From the NCBI RefSeq assembly GCF_000224145.3, contig NW_004190396.2, forward strand, positions 62,001 through 126,000: a DNA stretch of 64,000 bases, given 5' to 3'. Origin of the DNA: Ciona intestinalis (Eukaryota; Chordata; Ascidiacea; Phlebobranchia; Cionidae). Below, in pieces: positions 23,301 to 33,200 of the stretch. The notes beneath the pieces were generated by a model. It was not told the DNA's origin, did no database searches, and saw only the letters and a program-made list of their open reading frames with translations. Positions within the stretch are counted from its first letter, which is position 1, and every line of letters starts with the position of its first letter. Position numbers and translations under genes: made by a program.

Positions 23301-26300
23301 CATACCTGGATCCGGCGTATATGGCAGCCTTGTGCAAGCAGGCACCGTGCTATTTTGAAACGCCACGGATGCAGCGAGGAACTTGAGCGAGCTCGGTCGA
23401 TCTTCGTCGAGGGATTGTTGGGCAACCTTCATGGTGTCGGTGTCTTTGGAACTGGAATACGATTGTGGTTTAAATATATTATGATCGTAAAGTAATCTTA
23501 ACATTATTGTGATATTAATTATAACATTAATATATATTTTTCTCTTTGAATACAATAGCTAAGATCAAATAATTAAAACAACGAAAAGAAGGAAATTAGC
23601 AGCAAAACAACAGTTGTTAAAACACATAGTTTGTTATAAATACCAACCAGGTTCTAACTACCACCGATTTACATAAGCCTGACCAACATCAATAATTAAC
23701 ACAAATTTGTAACAAAATCAATAAGCAAAATTTTACCAATATCACTAATTGGAAATATACACTGGTCCATAACGATTCATTTTGATAAAATCAATAATTA
23801 CCAAAAATTTTCAAAACATTATTAAAAATTTTAACAAAAACTATTTAACAATCCGCACAACTTCTTTGCTAACAATGGTACGTAAAACGTCAACTATTAC
23901 ATCATAACACACCACCCCACCTAGTGTTGGTTTCTTGTACGATCTGCATATCCAAGTTCGCCGAATTCAAACCGATCGTTTCCTCATAATTTCCACCCAA
24001 ATCAAAATTACTCGTCGTGTTTCTCCTTTCACTTAGTTTATATTTAACCCAAACTTTACGCGCCGAGAACGTCTGGAAAATAATTTTAAAGTTAAACATA
24101 GAAATAATATATAAGTATGAAAAATAGTTTGAACGTTAGACATATATTGCACTTTAGCACAAATATAATTGTTTACTTTTCTGTTTAAACACAGAACCCA
24201 AAATTGTATTATTAAAAAAATAGAAGGAAATTAACAACAAAATTATCCATCTTGTGTAAATATGAAAGAGATCTTGGGGCAATTTTTAAATAATAATCTA
24301 AAGAAGGTTTGTCTGCCGAACAGCGAGACATCATGAGGGTTCGGGTTAATTGTCCAAGGGTCCTACTTCTACAATGGTAGCAACATCAAGCCTTGAACCC
24401 CTAACCTATGGTTCATAATTTATATCACACATAACAACTCCCACCACTTCTATACCTCGCATACAACATCAACAACCTAAGCTTCCCAACAACTATTTCC
24501 TCAACTTTTATTTGAAACATAAAATATTCATAACACCAATCCTCCCTACCATATTTGCTGCAACTAACAACAACGTCTCGCGTCTAACTTCGTACAAACA
24601 ATGCACATATTCTTACGTAATAATGACGTCATTATACTTTTATTATAACAATAGGAACCGAAACTTGGTAAAATATCCCCCCCACACTCGCGACTTGCAT
24701 ATAAATGACGCGCTTGCAGCTCGACCGCGGATATAAGGACGCGGTGATAACAATCGCGTTAATCGCGTTTCCGGTCACGTGGGAAAAAAAGGAGATAAGA
24801 CCACGTGACAACAATTAGCGATTGTTTACGTAACAAGCGCCTTTCACGCCCACAGAGGAAATCTTTCGTTGCTATGGAGACAAAGATTCAAACGCGGGAT
24901 GTGACGTCATATTTTGGCGGGAACTTCGATTGTTTATCTCTATTATTACGTCATCCGGGAAACAATGAAAAACAATCGACCATTAAAACGTCACAAATGT
25001 TTTTCAAAGATAAAACAAACACGATTGTGACGTCACAATCCCCGTTCACTTTCTCGATGAAACCTTCTGTTACGTCACACTACACCTTGTTACGTCACTC
25101 GGCACTTTATTGCACATCTGGTGTTATTGAACAAGATACCGATGGTGACAATTTACGCGCAAAATATTTCTTACAGGAAACTGTTCGTTGGACTCGGTTT
25201 TTGTTTGTTAGATATTTCGTAGCGCTTCATCCTGACAATTATTTCGTTACGAGAATCGTCCAACTTTATAAGCCAGGGCTTTATATTCACGAAAATTAAT
25301 TTGATTAATGGAATGATGATGTGACTATGCAGTCAACTATTGGTTGGATTCGATTTCAACTTATTTACCCGACACACACGTCATAACACTACACCTGCCC
25401 AACTGCTCTCGTATTTTAATAACTCGAAACATTGTTGCGAAACCACAATGCTCTTTATGAACAAGCGATTGTTCAATTTAACGCTCAATAGCTACTATGA
25501 CGTCACAATGCGAATTGTGTAATAACAATACGATCGCGCAATCGCTATATGACGTCATACTTAAACATAGTCGAAACTCGAATGTGGAGAATACAAAATA
25601 TTTCGATTATTGTTTTGTAACAATCGTGGAACAAACCGTTTTGTGACGTCACAGCGGATCGATGCGAAACGCGAGATTTTGTTCGAAATCGATAAATTTT
25701 GGGTTAGGAGAATATCAACCACTAGATGGGGGTGGTGGGTGGGTGACGTGTGAGAGATTACGTCATAATTTGATTACGTAAAAGGTTTATATAATGACGT
25801 AGCAATACGACGTCAGCAAATTCGTAATTACGTCACAATATGTTGATTGTTACGTAACTATTGAAATTTCAATTGTGACGAGTAAACATCCATTGTTATA
25901 AAACAATAGAAACAACAATACACGTTGTAGTTATTGTTACGTCACAAGCGTCAAATTACAACGCTTCTCTAGCGCCACCTAACGATCGCGAATATTTCAT
26001 CAAAATCGCGACATTTATTACGTCATATTAGTCCCAATTAGCGCCAGACAAACGATCATTATGCGAATAATAATCATTATGACGTCATAAGTTCGTGAAG
26101 AAGTCGCGCCCAAACAAGGAAGTTGTTTATGACGTAATAATCTTAATATTTGTGAATACAGATTCGAATCATAGAAGCGAAACCGCGATGTTTACATTCA
26201 AGGTAATATTTAACATTGTGACGTCACATAAGGAAGTTATTTTGACCACGTGACTTTTCGCGAGACTTTTTTGAAATATTAATTATGACGAAACGGGTTA

Positions 26301-28235
26301 AAACCGATTGTTAATTGTCTGTCGCGCATCCTCGTTTAGCGAACACGATTTCAGGATGTATTATGACGTAACATACATTTCGTATTGTTACGTCACACAA
26401 TGTAACTTCCATTATTCTGTCACAATGGATTTAGTGTTCTGCTAATATTTGCATTATGACGCAAACAATAAAAAGTTACGAATAATCGAATGACGTCAGA
26501 ATAGTACGACGCGATTTGTTTATTTTACAACAATCAGCAAATATGAAAGTTTGCTTATGACATCACAGCAACAATTGTTTCGTCATATTTAACAATGAGA
26601 TAATCAACTATCTATGACATCATAATACGCAAACAATAGACATTCGTTAAAAGTTTGTGAACATAGAAATATTATAACCAACCCAAGTATAAATATATAT
26701 TATTTTTATATTAAACAAACACCTAGCCACCCACGCGTTTGTTTTGTAATAAATTCTATTATGTCACCATTGTTACAAAACAATGACGGGAGAAATGAAT
26801 TAATTGAACAATTTCCTGTCGTTCACCCAGGCGCTCCACACTCAACCAAAAACAACCAATAATTTTGAACAAATTTCGCAAATTTTAAATAATGGAGAAT
26901 GTGTTTTGTTGTTTGGGTGTAATTATTAATAACAATCGCCTACAAAGTTACATACGTGGTAACTCGTAAGCGGGCACGAGGTGTATGAAACAGAACACCC
27001 GTGTTATAACGACTGTTGTTGCTCCCCATGCGAGGATAAATAAGTTACATACATTTATTCCCGTGTAACTACCTAATCCTGCATACATTTGGTCAATATT
27101 TTAATTACACAATTTTTGCCCAAGATGAGTCACATGACAAATAACCCAGAGTGACCTTTTAACTGACCTATAGTAACCCCAACACTGAACACCTTATATA
27201 GAACATAGTGTTGCGCAACCTGGAGTAACTTTTCCAACAAACCCATAATACCATGCATGGTAAACCCTCCAAACTAAACCAAGCCAACCCCTCCATGCAC
27301 ACCAGTGTTCCAACTTTTAATTCCATTTTATATCGGTGGCAGGGTGAGGCTCTTTTCGGGGAGGTAGGTGACAAAAAGTTATATTTCTCAAGAATTTCTT
27401 CAAGTTTTATTTTTCAAGTAATAAACGGGTGATATTCTCGAAATGGGGTATTTCCCACTAATGATCAAATGTACTGCTAGGCTAATTTTAACATTTATTC
27501 TATAAGGGTGAGGTCTTCACTGAAGCACAACCTGGGATTTGAGAGTGAGTGTATTTAAAAAAGTCGCCTCAAATTTACTCAAACTTTTACCCTGCTTGTT
27601 TACGAACACAGCAACCACAACTTACCAGCAGCAGTAGAACGACGATGCACGCAATCGGGGCAATAATGGCCACTAGGGGTGTTGGAGAGCTCACATTATT
27701 AACTGAGTCGTTAAAACTATCGGGAACGTTTGGGTTGGGGGCGAACTTGGGACCAGTGTCTCTTAACTGGGGGATCAACATGAATGTCCTGACACCACCT
27801 CCATTCTGAAAAAGGGTAAATATTAAATTTATATTGTTGTTTACGATAATCTTTCGGTAGCACATCTGGTCTGAAAAAACATCTGGAATTTTTAAAGAAA
27901 CATCTGCGTCTTTTTATACCAGATGAGCTGCTAAAAGATTATTTTACTCTTACGTATGGTAGAAGTAACACAATACAACGTGTATTTCATTCAACTGGCA
28001 TATTATACACTTAATCTAATAACAATTAAACCCCTACTTTTTTTTTAAATTAATTAAAATGAACGATTTTCGTCTTTGAAAAAAATAATCAAATTTTGGG
28101 CATTTTTTCCAACCTTGCAATCGTACAAATATATGTTGTTTAACTTTTCAAAAAAGAACTCACATCTGGTGCCTCTTGTGGTGGATTATTAAAAGCTTGT
28201 TTGGATAAATTTGCTGAGGTTGTTGGTTGTTTCAT
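17370..28235 (-). CDS. Receptor-type KIM protein tyrosine phosphatase (PTPRR/PTPN5/PTPN7 family)
   Basis: Thirteen exons in consistent phase: 28164-28235, 27626-27805, 23921-24072, 23306-23451, 21607-21721, 21117-21191, 20274-20458, 19958-20124, 19525-19623, 19206-19313, 18818-18984, 18451-18564 and 17370-18213, giving about 807 residues. One membrane helix ([18 protein letters not shown], about residues 65-84) follows a short ectodomain with NDS and NVS glycosylation sites. The kinase-interaction motif reads [16 protein letters not shown] and spans the 21607/21191 junction. The PTP domain (about 247-550) has [35 protein letters not shown], the active site [10 protein letters not shown] (Cys about 488) and the Q-loop [12 protein letters not shown]. 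Family members dock and dephosphorylate ERK/p38 MAP kinases. Oddities: a WMD instead of WPD loop, a DDV-repeat insertion, and a 250-residue Ser/Pro-rich tail. The first exon is the least certain; a signal-peptide exon may lie upstream. Confidence 0.9.
18660..18790. mobile_element. SINE copy in phosphatase intron
   Basis: AGTGGTCACTAATGGGTTGT, then CAATCACCCATAAAATTACA and GGTAACTTGCAAGCAAGCAC, lie between the exons that together encode the HCSAG active site. A fragment of another repeat (CAAAACAACAGTTTTTAAAAC) flanks it at about 18630. Confidence 0.7.
19999..20036. repeat. 15-bp array of the CRE-like octamer inside a coding exon
   Basis: On the plus strand TGATGTCA (19999), TGACATCA (20014) and TGACATCA (20029) stand exactly 15 bp apart, so the exon gains the five-residue repeat [15 protein letters not shown] on the minus strand. 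Confidence 0.9.
20130..20250. mobile_element. SINE 3' part in phosphatase intron
   Basis: CACAAAGTTACATACGTGGT, CTTGTAAGCAGGCACGAGGT and AACAGAACACCCGTGTTATA match the shared 3' block. It fills most of the 149-bp intron between two PTP-domain exons. Confidence 0.75.
20856..21054. mobile_element. MITE-like element with GGGGTAAGATGG termini
   Basis: Left end TACTGTGGGGTAAGATGGGA with an internal second copy of GGGGTAAGATGGGAT; right end CCATCTTACCCCAACCTACT, the inverted counterpart, followed by ATA. About 200 bp, non-coding, in a phosphatase intron. Confidence 0.8.
21755..21988 (-). repeat. 91-bp minisatellite, about 2.6 copies
   Basis: Units begin at 21761, 21852 and 21943, 91 bp apart, with GTAAAAGAGG, CCACCAAGTTACTGTC and CAGTAACTTGGTCCATCATC. 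The same 91-bp unit occurs in opposite orientation at 50270-50748. Each unit contains the internal inverted repeat ACCAAGTTACTGTC / GACAGTAACTTGGT. Confidence 0.95.
23040..23180. repeat. Dispersed repeat, reverse complement of 15245-15415
   Basis: GGGTGGGCAGGCCAACCCTG, ACATTACAACCAATAAG and CACAGGATTGTTTGTCTAAC match the block at 15245-15415 in reverse orientation. Confidence 0.7.
24620..26640. promoter_or_regulatory. CpG-rich, CRE-motif-dense intronic block
   Basis: Lies in the 3.5-kb intron between the transmembrane exon and the first cytoplasmic exon of the phosphatase. Dozens of TGACGTCA, TTACGTCA and TGACGTAA motifs occur here, whereas the exons on the downstream side sit in CpG-poor sequence. 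It is a plausible internal promoter or enhancer, for example for a non-receptor isoform as known in KIM-PTP genes. That role is inferred only from position and composition. The long open frame at 24805-25299 is made of these motifs and is not considered coding. Confidence 0.4.
26930..27070. mobile_element. SINE copy in phosphatase intron
   Basis: CAAAGTTACATACGTGGTAA, CTCGTAAGCGGGCACGAGGT, AACAGAACACCCGTGTTATA and CATGCGAGGATAAATAAG. This is one of the better preserved 3' halves of the family. Confidence 0.8.
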
Positions 28236-29039
28236 TATAAACACGTGGGCGGGTTAAGTGAAGCATTAGGATGAAACTATAATTATGCTGAAACTAAAAC
28301 AAAATTAGAGCGAAAAATCTTGTTCAGTTATAAGGTTAAGTTATAATCACACTAGGAAACAAGAACTCATATGAAAATATGTTTAAAAATATAGGGGTTG
28401 GGGTTAAATAGAATGTAACTGGTGTATTCTTTACTAGCTTTAAAAGTTTAAATTAATAAACATTCAAGCAACTAAAATTTATGTCTGCTTATCTACGTAG
28501 TAACATTATATAGTGGCTTTACTACAATATCTTCAGCAACTCGACTGTGGGCTTTAAATATATGCGAATACGCAAATTAATAGTCGACTTTATACCATTA
28601 GCAAACTATCAACAACCTTAATTAAACAACTCCATGATTTATTTCCAGATTTATACGAAATACGGCGGTAAACAACACGGGGCCACAACCTTCCCCCACA
28701 ACAACAACTTTCAAGTGAAAACTTCGCGGAAAATCCATTCATAAAATACATAGATATATTACAAATATCATGCAATAGGGGAGCCTTTAATATTACTACA
28801 GCTGTAATGTTTTGGAAATAACGCAATTCAAGTTACAATGCGCATGCGCAATTTTAATATTTTTTACAAACAACAAATTTAGGGTTATATATAAAATCTG
28901 GAAACTTTAGATCTTCTATTTGTGGGATGTTAAAAATTTAAAAACCTTATTTCTTATAATTAAAATAATATCACAAATTATTTATTCTTATTATTATATA
29001 CAATTTTGGACGATGTAAATAGAAAAAATTTCTTACTAT

Positions 29040-29870
29040 TTGTATGTTACGAGTCCACAATACATATTTCCGTCGAGCCTTGAACCCATTACCTCTGGGT
29101 TACAAACAGTCGCGCTAACCACTGTGCCACGGCGCCGGACAAACTTTTTTATTGTTTGGTTTGATTTATTTGGGCGTATATGATAATACTGTACGTTAAT
29201 CTGGACAACCCATTCGCGACCACAGCTTCTGGCAAGTGTTCAATGTACATGTACACTTATAGTAGCAGCGTTGAGCTTCGAACCCGCGGTCTTGTCACTT
29301 ACAAGTTACCACGTTTGTAACTTTGTGGGGATTGTTTTTTGTATGGCTGACAAAGTGAGCACTGGGTTGAAGCAACCGGTTTGTAAAAGCCTCACAGTGT
29401 TGGCACCACCGGGCTTCGAACCCGGGATTATCTGATGTCCACACCAGCGCTCCAACCACTGTTCCACACGAGAGGATGTTAAATGAGTCAAAAGTAAATG
29501 AACGACCTTGATTTGTTCTTTGCATGGTGTGGTGATGTCACACATGGTAGCAGCATCGAGACTTGAACCTGATATCCTATGATAACAGGCAATCGCGTTA
29601 ACCACTGTCACCATATACCGTCGAGAGGGCGAGTCGTGTGAATATGAATGTAACTTCTTTATCCTAGCATATACATCGGGGTAAATTCAAAATTTATAAT
29701 ATTTGTGTAGTCTACACCAGCTTTGAGTTACCAGGTATGTAACTGTGGGGTGAATATTTTGTGCGTGGTTGGAAGTTGAAACCAATGTTTCCAGCCATGC
29801 AATTGTAGCAGCACCGAGTCTCGAACCCGTTACTTTCTAATAAGAAGCAAGCCCCCTACCCAATGTGGTA
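29040..29870 (-). repeat. Cluster of tRNA-derived SINE heads
   Basis: At least five tRNA-like modules on the minus strand within 830 bp: about 29070-29140 (GGCACAGTGGTTAGCGC and GGGTTCAAGGCTC), about 29270-29300 (GGGTTCGAAGCTC), about 29395-29475 (GGAACAGTGGTTGGAGC and CCGGGTTCGAAGCCCGG with a perfect T-stem), about 29545-29610 (GTGGTTAACGCGA) and about 29800-29870 (GGGTTCGAGACTC). A-box and B-box spacing is tRNA-like, but the acceptor stems do not pair well, so I call none a functional tRNA. Confidence 0.7.
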
Positions 29871-30083
29871 CACAGTATCATCCGGATATTTGTAATACAA
29901 CATTATCTCGCATGCCATAACCCCCGGAACAAATATTATGGGATACATTAAACATAGGTTCGGTATTTCATATAACATAACTGCTGTTACGTCATAATAT
30001 TTATTAGTGCGAAAACAATGAACAAAGCGATTAACCAACGGGTGATTGTTAGGGAACAAAAGATTAATGGTATTGGGCAGTTA

Positions 30084-30136
30084 TGACGTCAATATATCTG
30101 ACGTCATTATTTCCGACGTCATCCTCTCTGATGTCA
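30084..30136. repeat. 15-bp array of CRE-like octamer
   Basis: TGACGTCA (30084), TGACGTCA (30099), CGACGTCA (30114) and TGATGTCA (30129), exactly 15 bp apart with dissimilar spacers, just downstream of the CH/TM gene stop. Confidence 0.9.
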
Positions 30137-30211
30137 TCTTCTCATCCTCATCTTGGTGCACGCCACTTCCTCTTGGATCGGAGCTCATCTACGCCGTCTA
30201 GCGGTTGTGAA

Positions 30212-33200
30212 TTACGTGAGTGGGAACACCAGTGCCATGGCAACGACACCACCGATACCGATCAAGATGAGCGCGGAGGTAACCAATATCGGCATCATAT
30301 ATTCATCCGCCGCCGCCACAATTTGTTTGAACGAACTCTGACGTTTCACGGGTTCGGTAAAAACCCCTATCTCGATATCGGTGTCGGGCGACCTTTCGCG
30401 AAGGAGTTTCGGGTCGAGAATGATCGGTGAGGATCCGTTAGGCGTCGCCCTGGAGTCGATGGATTCAATGCTGGATCTCCTGACTTGAACGTTCTCGCTG
30501 CGGACTTCTAAAACAGCGGGCTCCTCCCCAAAATGGCGGGCTTCCTCCCCAGTAAAGATTTTCTTTTCGTCGACAACTTGTACTAGCCCGAGTGACGTCG
30601 TGGTTGTGACGTCATGGATTGATGACGTATTGGGAAGCTTCCTGGCTCCTGATAATGATGATTTTCTGCTCCTGGATGACGAGGATCTTCTGGATGCTAG
30701 CGGTGTTATAAAGATTCGGGGCGGAATGGGGGGCGTGGTGGGGGCGGGGCTGGAGTGGGAGAGGTTGGAGGAGTGAGAGGAGGAGGAGGAAGGAGTGGAT
30801 GAGAGGAGCGATCTAAGAGGAGGATAGTTTATCATAATTTCATCTTCGTCAAATGTTTGGTTGGTCGTCTTGATCGGTGTTTCGTGGAAAACGTTCGGTT
30901 TCATATCTGGGGATTCCCGTTGCTCTTCGGTGACGTCATCCATGTATCCGCTCCACACGGGGGCGCTCTTACTTCCTGGGGTTACGTCATCATCATTTAC
31001 GTCATCATGTACGTCATCCATATAGGCGGTGTGGTACAACAGCGATCCTACGTCATCAGAGTGCTGTGTGACGTCATGATTGACGTCATAGGTAGTGAAA
31101 TATTCGTTCTCGCTGGTTGTGTTACTGTTGCTCGTGCCGGTGGAAGATTTGGTGGTAAAGTCTGGAAAATATTAGGTTTTTTGTTTAATTTTGTTTTCAG
31201 TTTAATTTTTATTTTTAAAGTTTTATAAATCAGCAAAGATTAAAAATATAAATGACGCACCTTCTTTGTCAGGGTTGATGACGTCATGTTCTATGACGTT
31301 GTCGTTCTGTGTTAACTCAAGCGTATCGATAATGACCATGTCCCCAACCTGGCGTAAAATATTTTTTAAAATATAAAAATATTATATCGGTGCTGTAGGA
31401 TTTGGGGGCCAACGGTAACCAGTATTAGAACCCTACGTGTTGTTTAAACCCCAAACTTAACTTGCTAATTATTTGCAACCGACTGCGAGTTTCTCCTTAC
31501 AAAGTTTAACAGCCGCTATTTTATCCATCTTACCCCACAGTAATACATTGTTCATACCTCAAACTGAGCATAACCCTTCAACAATCGATGCATACGTATC
31601 ATTACGTCACAGTACTAACTAATACGTCACACAACCAACTATTACGTCACACCACGTCACCAACCTCGTGGGTAATGATCTCACTTCTGGTTTCAAAAAC
31701 TTCTGTGGCTTCTGGAATCGATTCGATGACGACAACCTGCGATAACAATGTAAATAAACAACCACTATGACGTCAAAACCACCGGTTGTTATTGTGGCGG
31801 TGTCTCGCGGGTTTGGATCGAATTCTAGAACCAGGTTCCATTGTTTAAAAATTTTAAACAATGAGAATAACAATTGCGTTCGTGACGTCATACAACCTGG
31901 TTAGAAAGTTAACTGGTGACGTCATGTGAACATAGGTGACGTCATAATAAAACTAAAATCTAATTATACGTTATATTAAATAATAGTGACGTAATAATAC
32001 CTCTTCATGAAGTTGCGTTGAATCGTAGTTTGTGACGTCAATCGTAGCTTCGTGACGATCGCCCTTAATTTTCGCTGTAAAGAAAACAAAATTATTAATT
32101 ATCGTTTAACAATATTGTCAATGACGTCATAATGGGATATCACGTGACTTACCGAAAACTTTTGTAAATGAAGTTCCCATCGTCCGTGTGGTGGCGGTAG
32201 TGGGTTTCTGGAAATTAAAAAAAAATGATTAATTATACGTCACAATAATATACGTCAGAAATAACTACGTCACAATTAGCTACTACGTCAGAGGTAACTA
32301 CGTCACAATTAGCTACTACGCCAGAGGTAACTACGTCACAATTAGCTACTACGTCAGAGGTAACTACGTCACGAGCAGTGAAAGTATAAAACAATTTACA
32401 AAGTTTCAACATTTATAAACCAGTGATATCCCGCATAGCTGACGTCATAACCACGTGGTATCTCACCTTGGGGAGGAGACCGCCACTTTTGGGGAGGAGA
32501 CCGCCATCCCGTTTCCGCATCCTTCGTGACCTCACAGTTGAAACAATGGAGTTAATAGAGTTATACATCTCGATGCGATTGTTGAAACAATAATGATCCA
32601 CAATGACGTTTGTGACGTATATATGGGGATTGTGAGAAAAAGTAAAAACGCGATCTATCTGTTTCTATCATTATGACGTCACAGGCAGATAAGTCGCACT
32701 GCGGTGGGCTGGTGTGTTTGTTCGATTGTGACGTAATAATAGACGATTGTGACGTTGAATGCGCGGTCGCGTGCTGGTTGTTTATCTTAACAATGGATGC
32801 AGATAATGCAAACATGGGGGGGTCACCTTATCGTGTTCGCTGTATCGATGCTTACGCGAATTCGCGCGCCAGGGGTTCCTTGGGACAATGATGGTAAACA
32901 ACTTTCGCCGCAAACAACTCGGGATTTTGGATTCTTTCGTAACTTATTATGACGTCACGAATTTCGAATTGTTTAGTAACTTTTTGAATCAAATGCTATA
33001 ATTATTTTGCCTTTTATACGAAGCAACTTTATATTAAAAAATCGTTGTGAAGTCTAAAATCTTTCAGAATACACCAGTTCGCTTCGAAACCGAGAACATT
33101 TGGTTCTGGTGAAAATTTAAACTTGAATAAGATTTCCATGTTGTAACTTAATGTTGAGTTGTTGGGATACGGATATATAAATCTATGAATATTATTTGTT

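Larger units (their letters stand above)
28236..30211. other. Intergenic region between phosphatase and CH/TM gene
   Basis: AT-rich to about 29030, then a cluster of tRNA-like repeats (separate entry), then CpG-rich sequence from about 29980. A minus-strand frame at 28590-28826 ends in TAA and shows no recognisable domain. If the phosphatase has a signal-peptide exon it should be in 28240-29000, but I could not identify it. Confidence 0.5.

Noticed and set aside
24805..25299. 164-codon open frame on plus strand
   Set aside because: It is antisense within a phosphatase intron, built largely from octamer motifs, has no domain or codon bias, and lacks splice or translation support.
29395..29475. 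Functional tRNA gene
   Set aside because: The T-arm is perfect, but the acceptor stem has mismatches and no sound anticodon loop; it fits a tRNA-derived repeat.
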